A DNA stretch of 64,000 nt from DTYU01 sp040756575 (GTDB taxonomy: Bacteria > Bacillota > Desulfotomaculia > Desulfotomaculales > Ammonificaceae): positions 260,831 to 324,830 of the forward strand of contig JBFLYP010000001.1 of NCBI GenBank assembly GCA_040756575.1, given 5' to 3'. The translations under genes were made by a program, and so were the position numbers. Below the pieces are notes generated by a model. The model saw only the letters and a list, made by a program, of their open reading frames with translations, searched no databases and was not told the origin of the DNA. Positions 43,052-51,719 of the stretch are shown piece after piece (the first letter of the stretch is position 1; each line of letters starts with the position of its first letter).

Positions 43052-43402
43052 TTATGCCTCCACCACGTAACGGATGTCGCAAACCCCTGCGGGGCAGTAC
43101 CTCTCCTGAACGTGGGCAGCAATCTCATCGCCGTAATTGGCAAGCGCCTCAGCAACGATCTCCGCGCCGATGCGTCCTACCCCGCAGGCCGCGGTCTCAT
43201 ACGCCCTGGCAGCCAAATTCTTCGCCTCCTCCACGGCTGCCGTGTCCACCTCGCCCCGGCTGATCCGGCGGAGGAGCTTCTGTATCTCTTCTAATTCCTT
43301 AAAACAAACCGGGCACTCGCTGCAGGCTTGCTTCAAAACGAGGGCTAAATAATATCCCGTAAGTTCGACAATGCACCGGGGAACCGCCCCTCCTGAACAC
43401 AT
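43052..43402 (-). CDS. stand-alone NuoF C-terminal-like Fe-S domain protein
   Basis: 116 residues. C-S-E-C-P-V-C-F-K-E-L-E-E-I-Q-K-L-L-R-R-I matches the C-G-K-C-x-P-C-R-E-G-T-K-x-x-L-E-I-L segment of the NADH_4Fe-4S domain that ends NuoF/HydB/HoxF. A-C-G-V-G-R-I-G corresponds to the fourth-cysteine C-G-L-G-Q. H-V-Q-E-R-Y-C-P-A-G-V-C matches their H-x-x-x-x-x-C-P-A-G-V-C tail. It lacks the FMN and NADH domains, so it is probably a small [4Fe-4S] electron carrier or subunit. ATG at 43402 has GGGAGG 7 bases upstream. Confidence 0.7.
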   Translation of the reverse strand: MCSGGAVPRCIVELTGYYLALVLKQACSECPVCFKELEEIQKLLRRISRGEVDTAAVEEAKNLAARAYETAACGVGRIGAEIVAEALANYGDEIAAHVQERYCPAGVCDIRYVVEA

Positions 43403-43473
43403 TTTTTATTCCTCCCTTAATGCTTCGTTGTATCTTCCACATTGTCAACGCCTTACGCTCACCCGTTATCCCC

Positions 43474-43505
43474 CAAGGCCGGTCTCTTACAGGTCTTCGG
43501 CCTTG
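43474..43505. terminator. hairpin after hemL
   Basis: CAAGGCCG (43474-43481) / CGGCCTTG (43498-43505), a perfect 8-bp stem starting 3 bases after the hemL stop. The T-rich side faces the plus strand; on the minus strand G's follow, so it may protect the 3' end more than terminate. Confidence 0.5.
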
Positions 43506-43507
43506 TT

Positions 43508-44794
43508 TCAGGCAATGCTTTTAAGACAGTCTGCAGCCACCGCTATTGTTTCGTCGATGTCGGCAGGCGTGTGCGCCAGCGAGACAAAAAGCGCCTCGAA
43601 CTGCGAAGGCGGCAAATAAACGCCGGCCTTGAGCATCTCCCGGAAAAACTCTGCAAACTTTGCCGTGTCCGCAGACGTTGCACCTGCAAAATCCTGTACC
43701 GGCCCGGGTGCAAAGAACATGGTCAGCATCGAGCCGACCCTGTTTACTGTGACAGGGATACCCGTCTCCGCCGCCGCTTCCTCAAGACCGGCGGCAAGCC
43801 GCCCCGCAAGCTGATCCAACCGGTCGTATGTTCCCGGTTCATTAAGCAAATCAAGCGTCGCGATCCCGGCCGCCACCGCCAGGGGGTTTCCCGAGAGGGT
43901 ACCGGCCTGGTATACCGGTCCCCGCGGCGCCACCAGTTCCATAATTTCCCTCCTGCCGCCGTAAGCCCCTACCGGCAGGCCACCGCCAATGATCTTCCCT
44001 AAACAGGTGAGGTCGGGAGTAACACCGTATAACTCCTGAGCACCGCCATAACCTACCCTGAATCCGGTAATAACCTCGTCGAATATTAACAAGGCACCGT
44101 GTTCGGAACAGAGCGCCCGCAGCCCCTCCAAAAAACCGCTGGCCGGCGGCACAACTCCCATATTACCGGCCACCGGTTCAAGAATCACCGCGGCGATCTG
44201 TTTTCCCTCAAGTTCGAAAATACGCCCGACCGTCTCCAGATCGTTGTACGGTGCGGTAATGGTATCACCCGCCACCGAAGCCGGCACCCCGGGACTGGTG
44301 GGCACCCCGAGGGTAAGCGCTCCGGAGCCGGCCTTTATCAAAAAGGCATCCCCGTGCCCGTGGTAGCAACCCTCGAATTTTAAGATCTTCGCCCGCCCGG
44401 TGTACGCCCTTGCAACGCGGATTGCGCTCATCGTCGCTTCAGTGCCCGAATTCACCAAGCGTACCATTTCCACCGCAGGGACTGCGGCGACTATCTTCCT
44501 CGCAAGCTCCACCTCACGCGCCGTTGGCGCGCCGTAACTTGTTCCCCGCTCGGCGGCAGCCCTGACGGCTTCAACCACCGCAGGATGAGCATGCCCTAAA
44601 ATCAGCGGCCCCCAAGAACAAACATAGTCGGTGTACACGTTTCCGTCAACGTCAAACACCTTCGCCCCGGCCGCTTTTTCAATAAAAACAGGGTTGCCCC
44701 CGACGGATTTAAACGCCCGCACCGGGCTGTTAACCCCGCCTGGCAGGTATCTCTGTGCCTCGTCAAAGAGGCTTTGTGAACGGTCAAAACGCAT
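43508..44794 (-). CDS. hemL: glutamate-1-semialdehyde 2,1-aminomutase
   Basis: 428 residues, normal length. Class III aminotransferase fold: PGGVNSPVRAFKSVGG at the start, SGTEATMSAIRVARAYTGR, LLIFDEVITGFRVGYGGAQE, and the PLP lysine in LTCLGKIIGGGLPVGAYGG. It converts glutamate-1-semialdehyde to 5-aminolevulinate, the second step of the C5 pathway that begins with HemA in the same cluster. Last gene of the haem operon, 4 bases after ahbB. Confidence 0.98.
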   Translation of the reverse strand: MRFDRSQSLFDEAQRYLPGGVNSPVRAFKSVGGNPVFIEKAAGAKVFDVDGNVYTDYVCSWGPLILGHAHPAVVEAVRAAAERGTSYGAPTAREVELARKIVAAVPAVEMVRLVNSGTEATMSAIRVARAYTGRAKILKFEGCYHGHGDAFLIKAGSGALTLGVPTSPGVPASVAGDTITAPYNDLETVGRIFELEGKQIAAVILEPVAGNMGVVPPASGFLEGLRALCSEHGALLIFDEVITGFRVGYGGAQELYGVTPDLTCLGKIIGGGLPVGAYGGRREIMELVAPRGPVYQAGTLSGNPLAVAAGIATLDLLNEPGTYDRLDQLAGRLAAGLEEAAAETGIPVTVNRVGSMLTMFFAPGPVQDFAGATSADTAKFAEFFREMLKAGVYLPPSQFEALFVSLAHTPADIDETIAVAADCLKSIA

Positions 44795-44798
44795 CCTC

Positions 44799-45272
44799 CT
44801 ACCCTCTTTCGGTGAAGTATTGCGGATTCGAGCGCTTGAGCTCCTGCGTGCTGAAGAGCACCCGGTACTCCTTTATCTGTACCGCTTCGCTTAGGCGTGC
44901 CGCTATTGCAAGGCACTCCTCGCGGTGGGGACGATGAATTACTGTATAAAGGTTATACGGCCATTCCGGTGTCGTCAGGCGCTCGTAGCAATGGGTTACT
45001 TCCTGGAAGGAGGCCAGCATGTTCCCGATCTCCTCCAGGCGCTCCGGGGGCACCTTCCAGACGACCATGGCGTTAGCGGTAAAGCCAACGTTTTGGTGCC
45101 GCAGGGCGACGCTCAGCCTTCTGATTATTCCCCGCGCCATAAACTCCTTGACATGTGCGATCACCTGATCCTCCGTCATCCCTAAACGGGCACCTACTAC
45201 GGCAAAAGGCCGGGGCTCGATAGGAAAGTTTTCCCCCAGCTCCGTTATCAGGCGCTGCTCGGTTTCCGTCAC
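44799..45272 (-). CDS. ahbB: siroheme decarboxylase subunit AhbB (NirD/G/H/L family)
   Basis: 157 residues of the Lrp/AsnC-like fold: a winged helix (VVGARLGMTEDQVIAHVKEF, GIIRRLSVALRHQNVGF) and a RAM-like beta-alpha domain with HCYERLTTPEWPYNLYTVIH. It forms a heterodimer with AhbA that removes two acetate carboxyls from siroheme to give 12,18-didecarboxysiroheme. It is coupled to ahbA by a 4-base overlap. The A/B labels follow gene order and could be swapped. Confidence 0.87.
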   Translation of the reverse strand: MTETEQRLITELGENFPIEPRPFAVVGARLGMTEDQVIAHVKEFMARGIIRRLSVALRHQNVGFTANAMVVWKVPPERLEEIGNMLASFQEVTHCYERLTTPEWPYNLYTVIHRPHREECLAIAARLSEAVQIKEYRVLFSTQELKRSNPQYFTERG

Positions 45273-45745
45273 CTTTCTCCCTCCAGGTCGAAGTTAACGC
45301 GAATCTTGAATATCCGCTGCGCCGGCAAGTTCAAAAGCTCCGTGATCCCGGTTTCCCTCTTGATCGTATCAAGGATTTCAGCTATCCTTGCTGATGAGGG
45401 GGCCAAAATCGTAAACCAAACATTAAAGTCGTGTTCACGCACGTAGTTGTGGGTAACCTCAGGAAAGGAGTTTATTACGGCCGCCGCTTCATCAATACGT
45501 TCCTCCGGCACCTTCATAGCACAAAGCGTCCCGGTGTACCCTATCTTTCGCGAGTCGATGATCGCCCCGAGACGCCTGATCGCCCCAGATTCCTTGAGGC
45601 GCCTCAGTTCGGCGATTACCTCTTCCTCGGTTAAGCCTAACCGTGCCCCTACCTCTTTGAAGGGGTTCGGCACCGGCAGGAAGCCTTCCTGCATCGCGTT
45701 TAAAAGCTGACGGTCTGCTTCGCTCAAACCGTGATCCGCAGCCAC
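45269..45745 (-). CDS. ahbA: siroheme decarboxylase subunit AhbA (NirD/G/H/L family)
   Basis: 158 residues, paralogous to AhbB: VGARLGLTEEEVIAELRRLK and GAIRRLGAIIDSRKIGYTG (winged helix), then PEVTHNYVREHDFNVWFTIL and L-N-L-P-A-Q-R-I-F-K-I-R-V-N-F-D-L. The conserved H-N-Y-x-R-x-H-D-x-N-x-W stretch holds the residues implicated in siroheme binding. The start is at 45745, one base before the nirJ2 stop. Confidence 0.88.
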   Translation of the reverse strand: MAADHGLSEADRQLLNAMQEGFLPVPNPFKEVGARLGLTEEEVIAELRRLKESGAIRRLGAIIDSRKIGYTGTLCAMKVPEERIDEAAAVINSFPEVTHNYVREHDFNVWFTILAPSSARIAEILDTIKRETGITELLNLPAQRIFKIRVNFDLEGER

Positions 45746-46738
45746 TTAATCCCTCCTCCCGGCCCCGTATAGACACCAGGGCTCCTCACCCATATAATCA
45801 CCGTAGTAAAAAAGCGCCCTTGCACGACACCCGCCGCAAACATCGTTGTATTCGCAGCGCCCGCATTTTCCCGTATACTGCCGTGTCCGTAGGCGTTTAA
45901 AGACCTCCGCCTCCCGCCATATGGTCGAGAAAGGCGTTTCCCGCACGTTTCCCGCCGGGATATCGAGGTAAGCGCAGGCCTGAACTACCCCCACGGGATT
46001 GATCAAGCAGTACGAGAGCCCGGCCAGACAGCCACGGGTGAAACGCATCTTCACGCCCATCTGCTTGGCGATCCGCAAGAACTGCGGGGCGCAGGTAGGT
46101 TTAATCTCCAGCGGCACCTGCTTTTGCTTCTCTAAAAGCCGCCGCAGCAGCCGTTCGTACTGGTCGGCTTTTATCGAGGCCTCCGCGATATCCACCGCAC
46201 GTCCCGTCGGCACTAAGAAAAAAACGTGGTGCGCCTGCGCGCCGGCACTGAGCGCAAAATCCGTAATGGCTTCTACCTCGCCGTAATTAAATTCCATTAC
46301 CGTGGTATGCACCTGGAAACCCAACCCGGCCTCCCGGCACGCCCGCATCCCGTCAACGGCAGCGTGCCAAGAGCCCTCTACCCCGCGCAGATCATCGTGC
46401 GCCTTCTTATCCATGCTGTCAAGGCTGATCCCGACAGCAGCCGCCCCGGCTCCTTTCAGGCGCCTGGCAGCATCCGGCGTGATCAATGTTCCGTTCGTTC
46501 CCAAAACGGGACGCAAACCCTTATCCCGGGCGTAAGACACCAGCTCGTACAGGTCTTCTCTCATAATAGGCTCTCCGCCCGAAAATATCATTATCTTGAA
46601 CCCGGCCCGGGCGATCTCGTCAATGAGCCCCCGCCCCTCATCGGTTGAAAGCTCCTCAGCCTTCCTCGTTCCGGCATCCCGGTAACAATGGGCGCATTTT
46701 AAATTACACTCGTTAGTTGTGTTCCAGGAAACGATCAC
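45746..46738 (-). CDS. nirJ2: radical SAM/SPASM haem-pathway enzyme, NirJ2/AhbC type
   Basis: 330 residues. VSWNTTNECNLKCAHCYRDA carries the CxxxCxxC radical SAM cluster motif. FSGGEPIMR and V-L-G-T-N-G-T-L-I-T follow, and the SPASM-like tail C-G-R-C-E-Y-N-D-V-C-G-G-C-R-A-R and E-P-W-C-L-Y binds an auxiliary cluster. In this context the family (AhbC, NirJ2) is expected to convert didecarboxysiroheme to Fe-coproporphyrin III; the final AhbD/NirJ1-type enzyme is not in the window. Family is clear; naming as NirJ2 or AhbC is less so. Confidence 0.85.
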   Translation of the reverse strand: MIVSWNTTNECNLKCAHCYRDAGTRKAEELSTDEGRGLIDEIARAGFKIMIFSGGEPIMREDLYELVSYARDKGLRPVLGTNGTLITPDAARRLKGAGAAAVGISLDSMDKKAHDDLRGVEGSWHAAVDGMRACREAGLGFQVHTTVMEFNYGEVEAITDFALSAGAQAHHVFFLVPTGRAVDIAEASIKADQYERLLRRLLEKQKQVPLEIKPTCAPQFLRIAKQMGVKMRFTRGCLAGLSYCLINPVGVVQACAYLDIPAGNVRETPFSTIWREAEVFKRLRTRQYTGKCGRCEYNDVCGGCRARALFYYGDYMGEEPWCLYGAGRRD

Positions 46739-46883
46739 TCTTTCACTACCCCTCTACGAGGTTATACAAATCATATCCCGATACCGATTGGCAAGGGTCA
46801 ACCGACTGTCGGGCATAGCTTTTGGCGCTGTACGCTTTGCTTGAACTTAGTCCCCATTGAGCTAAGGGTCTCCTACGTTTCGG

Positions 46884-47861
46884 TCAGCCTTCGGTCAGCC
46901 ACTGGGCTGCATCCTTGGCGAAATAAGTCAGGATGATGTCCGCACCCGCTCTTTTCATCGCGGTGAGCATCTCCAGAACAACGGCCCGCTCGTCCACCCA
47001 TCCCTGTGCAGCCGCCGCTTTGATCAGCGAGTATTCCCCGCTGACGTTATAGGCGGCCACCGGTCGGTTAAATTTCTCCTTAACTCGATAAACGACGTCT
47101 AGGTATGCGAGCGCGGGCTTCACCATTACGATATCCGCGCCCTCTTCTATGTCGAGCGCCACCTCCAGGAGCGCTTCGGCAGCGTTTGCCGGGTCCATCT
47201 GGTAGCTCCGCCTGTCCCCGAACTGCGGTCTGGAGCCGGCCGCCTCCCGGAAAGGCCCGAAAAAGGAGGACGCGTACTTGGCGCTGTATGCCATAATGGC
47301 CGTATCCTGATAACCAGCAGCGTCGAGCGCTTCGCGGATGGCTTTTACCCGCCCGTCCATCATATCAGAAGGAGCGACTATGTCGGCCCCGGCACGTGCG
47401 TGGGAAACAGCCGTGCGCGCTAATATTTCCAGGGAGGGATCGTTCAGTATCCGGCCGTTTTCAACCACGCCGCAGTGTCCGTGGCTGGTATAAGCGCAGA
47501 GACAAACGTCGGTGATTACCAAAAGTTCCGGAAAAAACTCCTTTATGGTACGCACCGCCTGCTGGACAACTCCCTCTCCCGCCCAGGCCCCGGAAGCGTA
47601 CTCGTCCTTGGCAGCCGGCACCCCGAAAACTATAATCGCCGGTATTCCTAATCCTACTACCGTTTTGAGTTCACGCAGCAGGGTATCCACCGAAAACCGG
47701 CTCACTCCCGGCATTGCCGTAACCGGAACGGTAACGCCTTCCCCCTCTGTAACGAACACCGGGTAAACCAGGTCACCGACATTAAGCTCCGTCTCGCGCA
47801 CCAGGCGTCGCATCTTCTCGTTGACACGCAGCCGGCGCGGCCTCGTCACCGGAAAAGCCAC
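46884..47861 (-). CDS. hemB: porphobilinogen synthase (5-aminolevulinate dehydratase)
   Basis: 325 residues. The cysteine-rich zinc site is DVCLCAYTSHGHCGV, the Schiff-base lysines are in M-A-Y-S-A-K-Y-A-S and V-M-V-K-P-A-L-A-Y, and P-S-D-M-M-D-G-R is the usual neighbour. It joins two 5-aminolevulinates into porphobilinogen. The zinc-type cysteine triad (C-x-C ... C) marks it as a Zn-dependent form. A tandem TTCGGTCAGCC spans its stop codon region. Confidence 0.98.
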   Translation of the reverse strand: MAFPVTRPRRLRVNEKMRRLVRETELNVGDLVYPVFVTEGEGVTVPVTAMPGVSRFSVDTLLRELKTVVGLGIPAIIVFGVPAAKDEYASGAWAGEGVVQQAVRTIKEFFPELLVITDVCLCAYTSHGHCGVVENGRILNDPSLEILARTAVSHARAGADIVAPSDMMDGRVKAIREALDAAGYQDTAIMAYSAKYASSFFGPFREAAGSRPQFGDRRSYQMDPANAAEALLEVALDIEEGADIVMVKPALAYLDVVYRVKEKFNRPVAAYNVSGEYSLIKAAAAQGWVDERAVVLEMLTAMKRAGADIILTYFAKDAAQWLTEG

Positions 47862-47947
47862 CTGTTAGCCCCTCCCTTAAACACGTTCGACGTTATGCTG
47901 ATACGGACGATTCCCAAAGTCCGTCCGAAGTTACAGCTTCTATGTAA

Positions 47948-47979
47948 TCCTTCATCCTTCATCCTTGATCCTTCATCCT
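47948..47979. repeat. heptad array H8 (word GGATGAA) across the cobA/hemD stop codon
   Basis: On the minus strand GGATGAA-type units recur every 7 bp about four times, encoding the last residues R-M-K-D-Q-G and the stop of cobA/hemD. Only one arm is present. Confidence 0.8.
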
Positions 47980-49485
47980 GCCAAAGTGTTCCACCACCGC
48001 ATCTACCAGCCCCGGAATCGTATACCGACGCGCCTCCACGTCCACCCTGAGTCCGAGTTCCCGTGCGGTGGCGCTCGTTACCGGCCCGATTGATGCCACC
48101 GCTACCCCCTTTAATAGGTCCGCAGCGCCCGGCTCAAACGCGGCGACAAAATTCTTTACCGTCGAAGAACTTGTAAAAGTCACGGCATCGACCTCGCCCG
48201 CAGTCAGCATTTCGCGGAGCACGGCCACATTTCGCCTCTCGGGAACCGTCCGGTAGGCCACAACGTTGTCCACAGCAAAACCGCTCTCCGCCAGCGCCCG
48301 CGGCAGCGAATCCGGCGCAATGTCCGCCCGCGGTAAAAGGACCCTTGCCCCGCTCCCCGCGTATTTCTTAAGTCCGGCCGCAATCGCATCGGCGCGGAAT
48401 TCCTCCGGCATGTAGGCCACCAACAGCCCCCGTTCCTCTAATTCCGACCTGGTTCCGGGACCGATCGCCGCCACCGCGGCCCGGCTGAAGGTCCTGATGT
48501 CACATCCTAATTCTCTCAATCGTGTAAAAAACATCTTCACCCCGTTGACCGAGGTAAAAACGAGCCAGTCATACTCCGCCGCGTTCCTGATGGCGGCATC
48601 AAACGCACCCCAATCTTCCGGCGGGTCGATCCGGATGGTGGGGAACTCAAAAACCTCGCCGCCCAAGGCGGAAATAGCTTCTGACAAAGCACTTGCCTGA
48701 TCCCGGGATCTCGTTACTACAATGCGCCGCCCGAAGAGCGGCCCCTGCTCGAACCAAGCAAGCTTCTCCCGCAGCCCGACCACTTTCCCGACCACAACCA
48801 CCGCCGGGTTGGTTAGGCCTGCCGCTGCCACTTCCCGGTTAATATCGTTTAGGCTGCCGGTCACCGTGCGCTGTTTTGCGGTCGTCCCCCACTGGATCAC
48901 CGCAACCGGCGTTTCTCCCGGCAGTCCCGCTTTTTTGAGCCGCTCCGCAATTTCGGGAAGGTTTGCCATTCCCATTAGAAAAACCAATGTCCCGCAACCC
49001 ACTATTTTGTCCCATTCAATTGCCGAATCCGGCTTATTCGGATCCTCGTTGCCGGTAATGACCGCTAAGCTGGAGGTAAAGTCCCGGTGCGTTACCGGTA
49101 TACCCGCGTAAGCAGGTGCGGCAACAGCCGAGGTGACTCCCGGAACGACCTCAAAATCCAGCCCCGCTTCCCTGAGCGCCTCCGCCTCTTCGCCGCCCCG
49201 CCCGAAAACGAAGGGATCACCGCCCTTCAGTCTTGCCACGACCTTTCCCGCACGCGCCTTCTCGACAAGCAGGGCATTGATCTCCTCCTGTCTGAGCGCG
49301 TGCCGCTCGGGAGACTTCCCGGCATAAAGAACCTCCGCGTCCGGGGGGGCATAACCGAGAATACGGGGGTTGACTAAGCGGTCGTAAACCACTACATCGG
49401 CGGAAGCCAAACATCTCATTGCTTTTACGGTAATCAGGCCTGGATCGCCGGGCCCCGCCCCTATAAGGTAAACCTTCCCCCTCAT
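47959..49485 (-). CDS. cobA/hemD: fusion: uroporphyrinogen-III methyltransferase + uroporphyrinogen-III synthase
   Basis: 508 residues. Residues 1-245 are the SAM-dependent methyltransferase (GKVYLIGAGPGDPGLITVKA, LKGGDPFVFGRGGEEAEAL, PGVTSAVAAPAYAGIPVTHR) that makes precorrin-2. Residues about 250-505 are HemD (GRRIVVTRSRDQASALSEAI, V-A-A-I-G-P-G-T, D-A-V-T-F-T-S-S-S-T-V). Fusion of the two is frequent in Clostridia. It sits at the branch to siroheme, which in this organism also feeds haem. Its start overlaps the hemC stop by 4 bases. Confidence 0.96.
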   Translation of the reverse strand: MRGKVYLIGAGPGDPGLITVKAMRCLASADVVVYDRLVNPRILGYAPPDAEVLYAGKSPERHALRQEEINALLVEKARAGKVVARLKGGDPFVFGRGGEEAEALREAGLDFEVVPGVTSAVAAPAYAGIPVTHRDFTSSLAVITGNEDPNKPDSAIEWDKIVGCGTLVFLMGMANLPEIAERLKKAGLPGETPVAVIQWGTTAKQRTVTGSLNDINREVAAAGLTNPAVVVVGKVVGLREKLAWFEQGPLFGRRIVVTRSRDQASALSEAISALGGEVFEFPTIRIDPPEDWGAFDAAIRNAAEYDWLVFTSVNGVKMFFTRLRELGCDIRTFSRAAVAAIGPGTRSELEERGLLVAYMPEEFRADAIAAGLKKYAGSGARVLLPRADIAPDSLPRALAESGFAVDNVVAYRTVPERRNVAVLREMLTAGEVDAVTFTSSSTVKNFVAAFEPGAADLLKGVAVASIGPVTSATARELGLRVDVEARRYTIPGLVDAVVEHFGRMKDQG

Positions 49486-50414
49486 TGTTGCAACGACTCC
49501 CCGCGGATTGCCCGCAAAACTTCCGCCGCCCCCATACGCAGCAGCCTCTCGGCAAGCCGTACCCCTAATGCTTCGGCTTCGATCGCCGGACCGCTTTCCC
49601 GGCTGCGGAAAAGCTGCCGTCCTTCGATGTCGGATACCAACCCCTCAATGGTAAGCTCTGTATCAATGATGCGCGCCACCGCGCCTATCGGAACCTGGCA
49701 CCCTCCCTCAAGCCGTCTCATGAAAGCCCGCTCGGCTGAAACCTCAGCGCTGCTGTCGGCATCGTTAATCTCACCAATAAGACGGGCAACCTCCTCATCA
49801 TCCGCCCGGATCTCCACCCCAATCGCCCCTTGACCGACAGCGGGCAAACAGATGCTGTACGGCAGGCGCTGGGTTATGCAGCTTTCCAGTCCCAAACGGG
49901 CCATCCCCGCCCACGCGAGTACGAGAGCATCAAAGCCGGTCTTTAACTTTTCCAGGCGTGTAGTGAGATTGCCGCGAACGGGTAAAACCTGTAGATCGGG
50001 ACGGTAGTGTCGTAATTGTGCCTGCCGCCTGAGGCTTGATGTGCCCACCTTTGCCCCGGGCTGCAGGGCGTCAAGCATCGCCCCGGAGGAGGAAACCAGC
50101 ACGTCCCCGGGATACTCCCGCTTCAAAACAGCCCCGATGACCAGACCTTCCGGCAGTACTGTGGGCACATCTTTCATACTGTGGACGGCAAAGTCTATCT
50201 CTTTCTTCAGCAGGGCTGCCTCCAACTCCTTAGTGAAAAGACCCTTATCGCCGATTTTGGCCAGGGCAACGTCTAAAATATTATCACCGGTCGTTTTAAT
50301 CTTAACGATTTCGAACCGGTATTCAGGCCACCTCCGTTTCAGTGCTTCCACTACAATACCGGTCTGTTCAAGGGCCAGCGCGCTTCCCCGCGTCCCAACT
50401 ACGATACGGCGCAT
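49482..50414 (-). CDS. hemC: hydroxymethylbilane synthase (porphobilinogen deaminase)
   Basis: 310 residues. VVGTRGSALALEQTGIVVEA at the start, D-F-A-V-H-S-M-K-D-V-P-T, S-S-L-R-R-Q-A-Q-L, and the dipyrromethane cysteine in FMRRLEGGCQVPIGA. It polymerises four porphobilinogens into hydroxymethylbilane. It is 3 bases after hemA and coupled to cobA/hemD. Confidence 0.98.
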   Translation of the reverse strand: MRRIVVGTRGSALALEQTGIVVEALKRRWPEYRFEIVKIKTTGDNILDVALAKIGDKGLFTKELEAALLKKEIDFAVHSMKDVPTVLPEGLVIGAVLKREYPGDVLVSSSGAMLDALQPGAKVGTSSLRRQAQLRHYRPDLQVLPVRGNLTTRLEKLKTGFDALVLAWAGMARLGLESCITQRLPYSICLPAVGQGAIGVEIRADDEEVARLIGEINDADSSAEVSAERAFMRRLEGGCQVPIGAVARIIDTELTIEGLVSDIEGRQLFRSRESGPAIEAEALGVRLAERLLRMGAAEVLRAIRGESLQQ

Positions 50415-50417
50415 GTA

Positions 50418-51719
50418 TTACCCCTTTCTTTTAGCAGCCGTGGTGGGTAATTGCTCCGGCACGTCTAATTTAAAGAGTTCCTGAATTGCCTGGGCGTAGA
50501 CGTGCCCCTGTGAGGTCAGCGCAAGGTCTTTCAACCGGCGGACAGGTTCGTGCAACAACTGGTTTGTGATGCTGTTGGCGAGTGACGAGATCACTTTACG
50601 CTCGTAATCCGACAAATCCCCGAGGCGGTTCAGTGCCCGGCGCAGCTCTTTCTGCTTTATCTCGTCGCCTAACTTTTTCAGCGCTACAATGGTGGGGACC
50701 ACCGCCTGCGCAGCCCGTTTCCGGAGAAAGCCTTCCACTTCCTCCTCTATTATCCTCTTTGCCTTTTCCGCCAGCCGCCGCCGCTCGGAGATGTTCGTAT
50801 TCACCACGTGTTGCAGCGCATCTATGTCGTAGAGTACCACTCCGGGAATATCCCCTACCTCGGGCTCCACATCGCGCGGCACGGCTATGTCTATGATAAA
50901 GATCTTGACTCCGCGGCGCTCCTCCATTACCCGCGCCATCTCACTGGCGTGAATCACGTAATGAGCAGCTCCCGTGCAACTGATCACTATATCCGCCTGT
51001 CCCATCCAGTGGTACAATTCGTCAAACCGTACTGCTTGTCCCCCGAAACGGGCTGCTAATTCCTGCGCGCGCTCGAATGAACGGTTTGATACAATAACCC
51101 CGGCTACACCGCTCGCCACGAGATGTTTCACCGTAAGCTCGCTCATTTTACCCGCACCGACGATTAAAACAGTCCGTCCCTCGATGCCCCCCAGGGTCTG
51201 CCGGGCCAACTCAACGGCGGCGTAACTCACCGAAACCGCGTTTTTATCGATCTCCGTCTCGGTACGCACCCTCTTCCCGACCGCCAAGGCATGCTGAAAA
51301 AGGGAATTGAAATAACCGTTGGTCATGCCGCATTCCTGTGCCAATTGATAAGCATTCTTCACCTGCCCGAGGATCTGCGTCTCGCCCACTATCATCGAGT
51401 CGAGCCCCGCGGACACCATAAAAAGGTGCCGTACGCATTCGTGTTCGGTGTGAACATACAGGAAGCGTTTAAGTTCGGCAAAATCCAACTTAGCCCGGCG
51501 GGAGAGAACCTCGATTACCGCCGTCCGTGCTATTTCCTTCGTAAGAAACATGTAAAACTCGGTCCGGTTACAGGTGGAAATAAGAACAACAGAATCAACC
51601 CCGGCCTTGGCCCGGAGCTCCGCCAGGACCTCCCGGGCCTGACTTTCCGAGAACGCGAATCTTTCTCGTATCTCAACCGGCGCCGTCCGGTGGTTGAGGC
51701 CGATAACGATTGAGAACAC
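50418..51719 (-). CDS. hemA: glutamyl-tRNA reductase
   Basis: 433 residues from GTG at 51719, which gives the conserved start F-S-I-V-I-G-L-N-H-R-T-A-P-V-E and has AAGGAG 10 bases upstream. A longer reading from 51746 adds nine unconserved residues. Catalytic Cys in ISTCNRTEFYMF; GETQILGQVKNAYQLA; NADPH domain VLIVGAGKMSELTVKHL; and the C-terminal dimerisation helix. It reduces Glu-tRNA-Glu to glutamate-1-semialdehyde, the committed and usually haem-inhibited step. It overlaps the upstream gene by 47 bases. Confidence 0.97.
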   Translation of the reverse strand: MFSIVIGLNHRTAPVEIRERFAFSESQAREVLAELRAKAGVDSVVLISTCNRTEFYMFLTKEIARTAVIEVLSRRAKLDFAELKRFLYVHTEHECVRHLFMVSAGLDSMIVGETQILGQVKNAYQLAQECGMTNGYFNSLFQHALAVGKRVRTETEIDKNAVSVSYAAVELARQTLGGIEGRTVLIVGAGKMSELTVKHLVASGVAGVIVSNRSFERAQELAARFGGQAVRFDELYHWMGQADIVISCTGAAHYVIHASEMARVMEERRGVKIFIIDIAVPRDVEPEVGDIPGVVLYDIDALQHVVNTNISERRRLAEKAKRIIEEEVEGFLRKRAAQAVVPTIVALKKLGDEIKQKELRRALNRLGDLSDYERKVISSLANSITNQLLHEPVRRLKDLALTSQGHVYAQAIQELFKLDVPEQLPTTAAKRKG

